A stretch of 6,036 nucleotides of DNA from the NCBI GenBank assembly GCA_947374505.1, contig CANCCE010000170.1, positions 1-6,036 on the forward strand, read 5' to 3'. The notes below the pieces were generated by a model. That model saw nothing but the letters and a program-made list of their open reading frames with translations, did not search any database and had not been told where the DNA came from. Source of the DNA: Comamonadaceae bacterium. GTDB taxonomy: Bacteria > Pseudomonadota > Gammaproteobacteria > Burkholderiales > Burkholderiaceae_C. Positions 1-6,036 of this stretch are shown here, piece after piece; the first letter of the stretch is position 1; each line of letters opens with the position of its first letter. The position numbers and the translations under genes were made by a program.

Positions 1-1004
1 TGATCGAACAGGACCGCCTGGGTTTCAGACCAGTCGCGCTTGTAGGATTCGTCGCCGATGGTGAAGTCGTAATCCGCGCAACCACGCGCAATGGCATACC
101 GCATCAACTCTTGCAGGTGGACCGCGCCCGGGCTGAAACGGGCCATGTCCCCGTCCGAATGGCTTGCCAGCAGGTGGTAGTAAGTCCCTTGGAAGATCAG
201 GCCCAGATTGACAGCGCCTGCAGCCGAGCCGACATCCAGCCGACTCACATGAGCGAAGTCGCACGCGCCGGAATCGCTGGCAAGTGCTCGATAAAACGCT
301 GACCAGCCCGGCCGCTCAAAGATGTTCCGCGCACCCATGCGTGCAAACGACAACGTCTTCTGGGAAATCAAGGTGTCGACGGACCGCGCGATCTCCTCGG
401 ATCCCGTGGACGTGGCAAATTCGATCGCACCCATGGCGCTGAGTCGGTTGCGTTTGGTGCGTTCACGACCGCGCGTGGATGGGGAGCGTTTGCTGGCGTA
501 GAAAGTCTCCCAGTCAGCATTCAAATGGGTCCGGTAGGCATGATCAGGATGCGGACTGACCGGCAGACCCAGAAAGGGATTCGGCTTGTGCCCCAAGGTG
601 GCCGGCATGCGGACAAATTCAATCAGGTCGAAACGCCAATGCTGCTCCGACTGGATGCGTTGAAGGATGTGCCGCCAGAGCGCCAAAAAGTCCTTGCCGG
701 AAATCAGCTGCAGCAGATGAGGTGCCAGCAGTGGCGCGTTGTAGTCGTTGTTGTCTGAGCCCAACCATGTCAGCGTTCTCACCAGACCGTGACGCTCGAC
801 GGCCAAGGGCAGGATAAATAGCAACTCGCCATGGTCGTCACGACCCACGGCAATGGCGGCACGCGTCCCCTTGGGTTGCCCGATATGACACAGCCAAGTT
901 GACAGCCAAGTGAAAGACTGAAAAACCGTGCAGTCTGCGCGCTGTTCAAAACGGCGCCAGTCGGCTTCGATTTCTAACATGTCCGCATGCAATGACACCT
1001 GCAT
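1..1004 (-). CDS. GNAT-fold acyltransferase, CelD/FemAB-like (Acetyltransf_6 type), C-terminus cut by window edge
   Basis: The minus strand is open from an ATG at 1004 to the left edge, giving 334 residues with no stop. An in-frame TGA lies 15 nt upstream of the ATG, so the start cannot be much earlier; Met9 is an alternative, and neither has a clear ribosome binding site. The N-terminal part has the FQSFTWLSTWL stretch (residues 28-38), which fits the usual start of CelD/BcsL-like proteins. The C-terminal half carries the acetyltransferase signature: YYHLLASHS (275-283), then SPGAVHLQELM (291-301), then YDFTIGDESYKRDW (312-325). The last motif is typical of the PF13480 family found in exopolysaccharide and cellulose loci. 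Such proteins are thought to transfer an acyl group to a glycan or precursor in the cytoplasm; the substrate here is unknown. The family is usually about 350-400 residues long, so only a few dozen residues should be missing. It is divergent from the glycosyltransferase at 1436. The family call is secure; the role in polysaccharide acylation is inferred from context. Confidence 0.88.
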   Translation of the reverse strand, partial: MQVSLHADMLEIEADWRRFEQRADCTVFQSFTWLSTWLCHIGQPKGTRAAIAVGRDDHGELLFILPLAVERHGLVRTLTWLGSDNNDYNAPLLAPHLLQLISGKDFLALWRHILQRIQSEQHWRFDLIEFVRMPATLGHKPNPFLGLPVSPHPDHAYRTHLNADWETFYASKRSPSTRGRERTKRNRLSAMGAIEFATSTGSEEIARSVDTLISQKTLSFARMGARNIFERPGWSAFYRALASDSGACDFAHVSRLDVGSAAGAVNLGLIFQGTYYHLLASHSDGDMARFSPGAVHLQELMRYAIARGCADYDFTIGDESYKRDWSETQAVLFD

Positions 1005-1243
1005 ATTAAGGCTGGCTCACTTCATGGCATTGGTGTGAGCAGGCTCGCCTACCGTGCGCCGCTTGAACACCGCGTTACTTTGATTCATGCCCACTCTCCC
1101 GCTCCAAGGTCTCTTGCTAAAACGGTGGACCCTCGTCTACTTCAGGCCCGCCATGGACATTTATTCTGTCGCCCCGACAGCCTTTGCGCCACGTCAATTT
1201 GTCCCGAAATCGATGTAAGAAATGTCCCTGTCTGCAAGCAAGT

Positions 1244-1264
1244 CGGGGGCATAAAGTACCCCCG
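1244..1264. repeat. GC-rich inverted repeat, candidate operator or hairpin
   Basis: CGGGGG at 1244-1249 is an exact reverse complement of CCCCCG at 1259-1264, with a 9-nt AT-rich centre (CATAAAGTA). It lies about 172 bp upstream of the glycosyltransferase start and 240 bp upstream of the acyltransferase start. It could be a binding site for a dimeric regulator, or form a 6-bp hairpin in RNA. No T-tract follows on the plus strand (GCAATTTAGG comes next), so a classical terminator is unlikely. I do not recognise the regulator. Confidence 0.4.
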
Positions 1265-1420
1265 CAATTTAGGAGCTTTGAGCCTTGGAGCAAGGGGCCA
1301 TGGCGCGCTTAAATCATCGTCTTCGGTCAAGCGCTGACGGGACATCCCACCCCAAGAAGCCAGACCGTGCCGAGTGAGTTCTAACCAACAATTCCGACCA
1401 GGTTGCGGCCCCGTCGGTGC

Positions 1421-1428
1421 AAGGAAGG
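1421..1428 (+). promoter_or_regulatory. Ribosome binding site of the glycosyltransferase
   Basis: The purine-rich AAGGAAGG ends 7 nt before the ATG at 1436. It decides the start: the same frame is open to a TTG at 1403, but only the ATG has a Shine-Dalgarno sequence at proper spacing, and the residues between 1403 and 1436 do not look like the start of a GT4 enzyme. Confidence 0.7.
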
Positions 1429-1435
1429 CCATTGC

Positions 1436-2560
1436 ATGAACGAGAATCGCCATCGGCAAGTCAAGGTATTGCACATCACCCAGACTGCCCACGGTGGCAT
1501 GGGCAGCTACCTGGAGGAGATGTTGACTTTGCAGGTCAAACGATATGGTGCCGACTGCGTGCGCGTGGTACTTCCCGAGGCGCATGCCAACGTCTTCCCC
1601 GGCTTGCCCATCGACTGCCTGTTGCCCTTCAGTTCAGATAAAAAGGGGCGCTTGGGCAGTTCCCTGCGCATGGCTGCGCGTGCCATGCGTCAAGTGAAGC
1701 AGTGGCAACCTGACGTCGTTCATCTGCATGCCACCTTTGCAGGGTTCGTGATGCGGCCATTGCTGGCCCTCCTACCTGATCCGCCCAAGATCATCTATTG
1801 CTCCCACGGCTGGTCGTTTGAGCGACGCAAAGTCAACACACTGTTGACCTACGCCATGGCAAGCACCGAACGCTATCTTTCCCGCCTGTGCTCAACCGTG
1901 GTGTGTGTTTCAGAGTTTGAAGCCTCTCGGGCCCAGGCCATCGGTATTCCAAGATCCCAACTTAAAGTCGTGATCAACGGTCTGGCCGACATTCCTCTGC
2001 CTCCCGATGATGCCGCCGAAGCGCTCTGGCCCAAGGGCCGCATCCGGGTTCTCTTCGTGGGTCGACTGGATCATGAAAAGGGCGTCGATGTGCTCTTGTC
2101 GGCTATGAAAATTCTCGGGGATAAAGCCTATGCCATCGTTGTCGGCGCTGCGGTGGTCACCGGCTACAAGTCAGCGCTGGCCCAACCGGACAATGTCAAG
2201 TATGTGGGCTGGCTCGAGCGAGAAAAAATCAGGCCACTGCACGCAACGGCCGACGTACTCATCGTTCCTTCGCGCTACGAGGCGTTCGGCCTGTCGGCCA
2301 TCGAGGCCATGCGCGCCGGCTTGCCCGTGATTGCGAGCCGCGTCGGCGGGCTTCAGGAAGTCGTGATCGACCGTGTCACGGGTCGATTGGTTGAACCAGA
2401 CAAACCCGATCAGCTTGCCGCAGCCATCTTGAGCATGGGCAAGACGCTGAGCCGGGAAATGGGCGCCAATGCACGTGAACGCTTTTTGGAGGCGTTTCGG
2501 ATTGAACGAACCGTAGAAGAGCTCCACCAAGTCTACGAAAACGCAATCGAACAACCGTAA
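1436..2560 (+). CDS. Glycosyltransferase family 4 (GT-B fold)
   Basis: This 374-residue protein starts at an ATG with a good ribosome binding site and ends at TAA. It has the layout of a retaining GT4 enzyme. The N-terminal Rossmann half has VLHITQ followed by the glycine-rich acceptor-side loop GGMGSY (20-25), then VVHLHATFAG (94-103) and VCVSEFEASR (156-165), as in the family. The C-terminal donor-binding half opens with RVLFVGRLDHEKGVDVLL (204-221) and has the EX7E motif as E282 and E290 in EAFGLSAIEA, followed by GLPVIASRVGGLQEVV (295-310). It would transfer a sugar from a nucleotide-sugar donor to the growing lipid-linked repeat unit at the cytoplasmic face of the membrane; donor and linkage cannot be read from the sequence. 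No signal peptide or membrane helix is seen. It is the only plus-strand gene here, divergent from the acyltransferase and convergent with the flippase, so it must have its own promoter. Confidence 0.95.
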   Translation: MNENRHRQVKVLHITQTAHGGMGSYLEEMLTLQVKRYGADCVRVVLPEAHANVFPGLPIDCLLPFSSDKKGRLGSSLRMAARAMRQVKQWQPDVVHLHATFAGFVMRPLLALLPDPPKIIYCSHGWSFERRKVNTLLTYAMASTERYLSRLCSTVVCVSEFEASRAQAIGIPRSQLKVVINGLADIPLPPDDAAEALWPKGRIRVLFVGRLDHEKGVDVLLSAMKILGDKAYAIVVGAAVVTGYKSALAQPDNVKYVGWLEREKIRPLHATADVLIVPSRYEAFGLSAIEAMRAGLPVIASRVGGLQEVVIDRVTGRLVEPDKPDQLAAAILSMGKTLSREMGANARERFLEAFRIERTVEELHQVYENAIEQP

Positions 2561-2596
2561 GCACCCGACATGCGGTCCTGGCCGGCCCTTTCCACA

Positions 2597-2619
2597 GCGG
2601 CAACGGATGGCGCTGCCGC
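2597..2619. terminator. Weak hairpin in the convergent gap, possible terminator
   Basis: GCGGCA (2597-2602) can pair with TGCCGC (2614-2619) around an 11-nt loop; an alternative CAGCG/CGCTG pairing (2595-2599 with 2611-2615) competes with it. It sits in the 69-bp gap (2561-2629) between the stop codons of the glycosyltransferase and the flippase, where transcripts from both sides should end. There is no T-tract on either strand, so an intrinsic terminator is only a possibility. Confidence 0.25.
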
Positions 2620-2629
2620 AGCCCCCGCA

Positions 2630-3835
2630 TCAAACCCTTGGATGGTCTTGGAAATAGGTTTCCCGCAAGGCACGAAACCGGATGATCAAGGCGCCAGCCG
2701 CAATGCTCAGGCCAACCGCGCAGCTGACAGCCAAGGCCGGACCGAGTCCAGACAACACGTGCGAAAGCGACAGCAACAAGACGATCGAAAGGCCGCTGCT
2801 GAACGTGAACCAGCGGTCTCCCTGGGCTGCGATGAGGAGGAGCTGGTAAGGCACGCACCACATCGCCACGATAGTCCCGAAGGACAAGGGCAGCAGAAGT
2901 TGCGAGACATCATGAATCCGTGTGTCATACAAACCACCGGCCAGTAAAGCAACGACCATCAACACAAAGACGACCCCGATGCCCGACAAGCGTCGCGCAA
3001 AATTTTTCATCAGAACAAGAATTTCATCCCTGTCGTGCAATGCATAGGCACGAATCATGGCCGGGTTGGCCTGGTTCAACAAGGGATTGGCCAAGGTGGT
3101 CGGAAAGGAGGCCATCTTCCTGGCGATTTCATACACAGGAATGACCGCCAAGGCGTCCATGCCTCGTAGCAGCACGACGGGCAGCCATTCCATGGCCGCG
3201 CCTAAAACGCCGCTGACCATGAGCGGCAGAGACCGCCCCAGTTCGCGGACCACTTCGGCCGGATGGCTCTGGATGGCGAGCATGAGCAATGGTCGTACGC
3301 CACTGGCCATGGCCATGGCCACCAATGCCGCCACGGCATAGCCAACCGACTGGGCGATACCCGCCGCCGCATAGCCCCCTCCCGACAGGCCGGCGACGAT
3401 GAAGAAAACAGAACACAGAACCGGAGGCGCGGCGTAAAAGACAAGGATCGAGGCCACGATCCGATCCTTGCTGATCAGCTGCACCTCACAGATGCGCAGA
3501 AGGGTCAGAGCCACCACCAGCGTGGCAAGTTGCAAGGCTTCCTGGACCGAGATAAGGCCGGCGAAATGGGCAACTGCGGCGAACACCATGCTCACCCCTA
3601 AGAAGAGCATGGCCGCGCCGACGGCCACGTCACCCTTCTGCCCGGTGCATAAAACCCGGAGTAGATTCTGACTCAGGTACTGGCTGATGACCCCGAAGCT
3701 GATCGCCGCAATCGCCAGCACAGAAGCTGCCGCGCCATACGAATCCCGTCCCATGGCGTAGGAACCCACCAGGGGCGGCGCTGCGTTCAAAATTCCGGCC
3801 AGAAGCCTGGCCAGCAGGATGTAGCGAGTGGGCAC
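2630..3835 (-). CDS. Wzx-like polysaccharide flippase (oligosaccharide transporter family)
   Basis: This 401-residue, very hydrophobic protein has about 12 likely membrane helices, among them residues 71-90, 129-149, 155-177, 203-224, 285-302, 311-335, 345-362 and 366-386. The N-terminal pattern (LLARLLAGILN, then GRDSYGAAASVLAIAAISFGV) resembles the opening of the Wzx/MOP-superfamily transporters, as does the central amphipathic stretch around NPLLNQANPAMIRAY (250-264). Such proteins move undecaprenyl-linked repeat units from the cytoplasmic to the periplasmic leaflet. The start is a GTG at 3835: an in-frame stop lies just upstream and the first ATG would be residue 28, inside the first conserved segment. 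No Shine-Dalgarno sequence is visible, but the polymerase stop is only 13 bp upstream, so translation may be coupled. The length is at the short end for the family but the protein looks complete. The fold is clear; the exact substrate is unknown. Confidence 0.85.
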   Translation of the reverse strand: MPTRYILLARLLAGILNAAPPLVGSYAMGRDSYGAAASVLAIAAISFGVISQYLSQNLLRVLCTGQKGDVAVGAAMLFLGVSMVFAAVAHFAGLISVQEALQLATLVVALTLLRICEVQLISKDRIVASILVFYAAPPVLCSVFFIVAGLSGGGYAAAGIAQSVGYAVAALVAMAMASGVRPLLMLAIQSHPAEVVRELGRSLPLMVSGVLGAAMEWLPVVLLRGMDALAVIPVYEIARKMASFPTTLANPLLNQANPAMIRAYALHDRDEILVLMKNFARRLSGIGVVFVLMVVALLAGGLYDTRIHDVSQLLLPLSFGTIVAMWCVPYQLLLIAAQGDRWFTFSSGLSIVLLLSLSHVLSGLGPALAVSCAVGLSIAAGALIIRFRALRETYFQDHPRV

Positions 3836-3848
3836 GCGGCAGGTTCAA

Positions 3849-5012
3849 TCAATTCACAGCGACAGACGATGGGGCGGCTCCACCCAAGCCCGGGCGCGAG
3901 CCGCTGTCAACGATAGGCGCGCCTCGCCCGGAATGCGCTCGGCAAAACACCACGATCAACATCGGAACCATCATGATCATTTCGTGACGCAGAAAAGAGC
4001 CGAAGTCCGGCTCGAACAAGGACTGGGTGAGCGAATAAGCCACGACAAACGCGATACATCGGGGATAAGTCGTGCCCGGATCATGCAGTCGCCTCGCCTG
4101 TTTGACATAGCTCACGCAACCGGCTACAAAAAATGTCAGCGTCATCAATTGAAACAAGGCGAACAAGACATAGTGCGGTGTCGAGTCGAGCAACATGACC
4201 AGGGGAATGTTCATGTAGAGCCAAGCCAGAGCTGAATTCGCGGCGTCCGTCCACACCCCGGTATTCTCAAGCGCATTGGTGAAGGCTGAGCGCGAATTCG
4301 GGCTGCCCATGCGATCTTCATTCACCATCATGCGGGCTTCGGTCAATGGCGGCTGTCCTGCGACCTGCGCTGCCATGAAGGGAACCATGAAAGCCAGCAG
4401 GAACACAATCAATGCCAACCGCGAACGGCCGGCGACATGCAGGCGCAGCGAGATCAGCGAGCAGACAAAATAGAAGAAGCAAATGGCCCAGTACTGACGA
4501 AAAAATGCGGCATACCCGAGGAAGACAACCGCAGCGGCCAGTCGTGCCACGGGCGTACGCGACAGACAGAGGAACAAGGCGACCGGCAGAGCCACCAGTT
4601 CTTTAGACGGCAGCGAAAAAAACAAGGCACCGCACAGCAGCCATGCACCGGCCAGTAGGTGGTAACCCATCCTGTCCACGTTGAAGACGTCCAGCACGCG
4701 GACCGACAGCAGCAACACAAGCGCGTAATAAAGTGGAATGGCCAAGGCCTCCGAGAACAGGCCGAACATGACCGTCAGGACCCGGGCGGTATTGACCCAG
4801 CCGTCAAAACTCAGGCCGACCCAGAGGTCACTCATGGCCATATTCTCATGAATGATGGCCGCGTCGTACATGAACCTTTCCGGCAGGAACTGGTGGCTGA
4901 AGATGCTGATGAGCATCGAACAGATGAAGACCAGCAACCACCAGGCAACCAACAGGGGGGATTCGCCGCCAGAGGCCAAAGGCCGGCGGCTGGTACCGTC
5001 GTCAGACCGCAT
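3849..5012 (-). CDS. Putative Wzy-like polysaccharide polymerase, multi-pass membrane protein
   Basis: This 387-residue protein has roughly nine or ten membrane helices (for example 19-38, 117-133, 139-151, 157-170, 173-190, 199-217, 280-301, 318-331, 346-357). A larger hydrophilic loop at about 218-258 probably faces the periplasm. Short conserved-looking polar motifs lie between helices: PSKE (135-138), FFRQYW (170-175) and FEPDFGSFLRHE (333-344). Arginine and acidic residues of this kind are typical of Wzy polymerases, which join flipped repeat units in the periplasm. Wzy proteins share little sequence, so the call rests on topology, motifs and position between a Wzc-like protein and a Wzx-like flippase. 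I chose the ATG at 5012: it overlaps the upstream gene by 11 bp, and the frame further upstream (to 5147) runs antisense-free but inside the coding region of that gene in another frame, with no membrane-protein character. The C-terminal tail from about 360 is Gly/Pro/Ser-rich. An alternative is another polysaccharide membrane protein such as an EpsG-like family member. Confidence 0.75.
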   Translation of the reverse strand: MRSDDGTSRRPLASGGESPLLVAWWLLVFICSMLISIFSHQFLPERFMYDAAIIHENMAMSDLWVGLSFDGWVNTARVLTVMFGLFSEALAIPLYYALVLLLSVRVLDVFNVDRMGYHLLAGAWLLCGALFFSLPSKELVALPVALFLCLSRTPVARLAAAVVFLGYAAFFRQYWAICFFYFVCSLISLRLHVAGRSRLALIVFLLAFMVPFMAAQVAGQPPLTEARMMVNEDRMGSPNSRSAFTNALENTGVWTDAANSALAWLYMNIPLVMLLDSTPHYVLFALFQLMTLTFFVAGCVSYVKQARRLHDPGTTYPRCIAFVVAYSLTQSLFEPDFGSFLRHEMIMMVPMLIVVFCRAHSGRGAPIVDSGSRPGLGGAAPSSVAVN

Positions 5013-6036
5013 TGAGCACGACCCCGCCAGGAAAACGGCCCACCTGCGAAAGCCTGATGGCGCTCTCAAATATCTGTTCTGCATCCGTTTTTCGGGCGCG
5101 AGCCACCAGCATGACCAGGCTTGCCGCGGGGGCCATGGTGAGGACATCCGCAGACTCCAGCACAGGCGGAGCGGCCACGATCACCAAGTCGTATTCCTTG
5201 CCCGCTTGCTCCATCAGGTCCACAAAGGCGTGGCTCGAGGCTAACTTGTCGACGTCCAGATCGGTGTGACCCGCCGTGATCAGATCGAGGCCTGGCACCG
5301 CCGTCTGCTTCACCACCTCCTTGCGGGAGAACTTGCCGGCAATGATCTCGGCAAAACCGGCAGACTTGGCGATGTTGAAGTAGTCATGCAGGGTGCCGTG
5401 CACCCCCGCAACATCGACCAGCAGGATGCGCCGGCCAGCCGAGGCCATGACCGCACCGAGGTTGGCGCTGATGAAATGGGCACCAGCGCCGCGCTTGGGT
5501 CCCGTGATCATCACGCGGTTGCTGCCACCTTCGCGGATTTGATGCTCCAGCTGGCTTCGCAGTTGCCGCATGCCAACGGCCACAGCCGCCGATTTGTCTC
5601 CAAGGGCCAGGAGCTTGGCATGGGGCTTACCGGGGACCTTCCGGAGTTTGCCCAAGGGAATGGGCGAGGAGTAGACCTTCAGGCCAGCGACAGACTCGAT
5701 GTCCCGCACGCTTCTGACACCGCGCGAGAAGCCGCTCCAGACCAGGACACCCAGCATCGACAACAGCAAGCCTGCGGCGGCGAAGCCGACGAGCATGACG
5801 GCGGGACTCGGATTGATCGGCTCGTAAGGCGCAATGGCGGCGTCGATCAGGCGAGCATTACCGCTGCGCCCCTCACGCACCAGTTGCAGTTGCTGCAAGC
5901 TGCTACGCAGTTGCTGGTAGAGCTCAGTGGTCAGCTTGGCTTCGCGCTCAAGCCGAAGAGCGTCCTGCTGGGTCGTGGGCATTTCGGTGACCCTGCCCTG
6001 CAGGCGACGAATTTCCTGCTGCAGACCCGCGACCTG
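5002..6036 (-). CDS. Wzc-like polysaccharide co-polymerase with degenerate BY-kinase domain, N-terminus outside window
   Basis: The visible 344 residues are the C-terminal part; the frame stays open to the right edge. Numbering from the first full codon at 6036, residues 1-50 are a coiled-coil end and the conserved TQQDALRLERE segment (22-32), then GNARLIDAA (59-67), the GNVR-type motif of Wzz/Wzc chain-length proteins. A membrane helix follows at about 79-103, and then a cytoplasmic domain aligned throughout with bacterial tyrosine kinases (BY-kinases): TGPKRGAGAHFISANLG (178-194), RILLVDVAGVHGTLHDYF (203-220), GFAEIIAGKFS (227-237), YDLVIVAAPPVL (282-293) and GVVLNAV (338-344). The fold is kept but the key residues are not: GKS/T of Walker A reads GAH, the Walker A' DAD reads DVA, and the Walker B Asp is Ala. 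The usual C-terminal tyrosine cluster is absent. The protein would control chain length and connect polymerisation to export in the inner membrane, probably without kinase activity. It is first of three co-directional genes in the window. Confidence 0.9.
   Translation of the reverse strand, partial: QVAGLQQEIRRLQGRVTEMPTTQQDALRLEREAKLTTELYQQLRSSLQQLQLVREGRSGNARLIDAAIAPYEPINPSPAVMLVGFAAAGLLLSMLGVLVWSGFSRGVRSVRDIESVAGLKVYSSPIPLGKLRKVPGKPHAKLLALGDKSAAVAVGMRQLRSQLEHQIREGGSNRVMITGPKRGAGAHFISANLGAVMASAGRRILLVDVAGVHGTLHDYFNIAKSAGFAEIIAGKFSRKEVVKQTAVPGLDLITAGHTDLDVDKLASSHAFVDLMEQAGKEYDLVIVAAPPVLESADVLTMAPAASLVMLVARARKTDAEQIFESAIRLSQVGRFPGGVVLNAV

Larger units (their letters stand above)
1005..1435. 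other. Non-coding divergent intergenic region
   Basis: This 431-bp stretch separates the start of the acyltransferase (minus) from the start of the glycosyltransferase (plus), so it should contain promoters for both. I found no convincing sigma-70 pair and no clear sigma-54 -24/-12 element on either strand. The short open frames inside it (for example 1035-1337 plus) have no ribosome binding site and no recognisable protein character. The only strong structure is the GC-rich inverted repeat at 1244-1264. The region is long compared with the tightly packed genes elsewhere in the window, which suggests a regulatory role, but that is inference. Confidence 0.6.

Noticed and set aside
891..914. 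Near-tandem 12-bp repeat within the acyltransferase gene, encoding TWLSTWLC
   Set aside because: The spacing of the two Trp residues fits the normal pattern of this family near the N-terminus, so it need not be a recent duplication.
1297..1304. 8-bp palindrome GCCATGGC in the divergent region
   Set aside because: An 8-bp palindrome is expected by chance at this length and composition, and it shows no extended symmetry.
1035..1337. Small open frame on the plus strand inside the divergent region
   Set aside because: It has a GTG start without a ribosome binding site, ordinary-looking composition for random sequence, and no recognisable motif.
1403..1435. TTG start at 1403 for the glycosyltransferase, adding 11 residues
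   Set aside because: There is no ribosome binding site for it, while the ATG at 1436 has AAGGAAGG at good spacing.
1142..1585. 147-codon open frame on the minus strand
   Set aside because: It covers the start of the glycosyltransferase on the opposite strand and has no family features; it is a shadow of that gene plus the intergenic region.
3828..4235. 135-codon open frame on the plus strand, antisense to the polymerase
   Set aside because: Its composition is Arg, His and Gln-rich, as expected from reading a membrane-protein gene backwards, and the sense frame is clearly the real one.
5013..5147. Possible N-terminal extension of the polymerase up to 5147
   Set aside because: It lies fully within the co-polymerase gene in another frame, its residues (Trp, Arg and Pro-rich) look like an out-of-frame translation, and the ATG at 5012 gives a normal short cytoplasmic N-terminus before the first helix.

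Overview
This window is part of an exopolysaccharide or capsule biosynthesis locus, probably from a betaproteobacterium, and most likely the Burkholderiales. That placement is an inference from the fairly high GC content, the codon use, and the set of genes: a Wzc-like chain-length protein with a GNVR motif, a CelD-type acetyltransferase, and Wzx/Wzy-like proteins. No marker in the window fixes the taxon. There are no RNA genes, insertion sequences, CRISPR arrays or origins that I can support.

Layout from left to right. Positions 1-1004 (minus) hold most of a GNAT-fold acyltransferase of the CelD/FemAB-like kind, whose C-terminal end lies beyond the left edge. Positions 1005-1435 are a 431-bp non-coding divergent region with a GC-rich inverted repeat. 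Positions 1436-2560 (plus) encode a GT4-type glycosyltransferase. A 69-bp convergent gap follows. Positions 2630-6036 (minus) are one compact block, transcribed right to left: the C-terminal part of a Wzc-like polysaccharide co-polymerase with a BY-kinase-like domain (5002-6036, 5' end outside the window), a putative Wzy-like polymerase (3849-5012) and a Wzx-like flippase (2630-3835). The first two of these overlap by 11 bp and the last two are 13 bp apart, so they look like one operon.

How the genes would fit together, if this is a Wzx/Wzy-dependent pathway: the glycosyltransferase adds a sugar to the lipid-linked repeat unit in the cytoplasm, the acyltransferase may modify the glycan or a precursor, the flippase moves the repeat unit across the inner membrane, the polymerase joins the units in the periplasm, and the Wzc-like protein sets chain length and links to export.

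The most notable point is that the Wzc-like protein appears to be a pseudokinase. Its BY-kinase domain keeps its overall layout, but the P-loop Lys-Ser, the Walker A' Asp and the Walker B Asp are all replaced, and the protein stops where the C-terminal tyrosine cluster normally begins.
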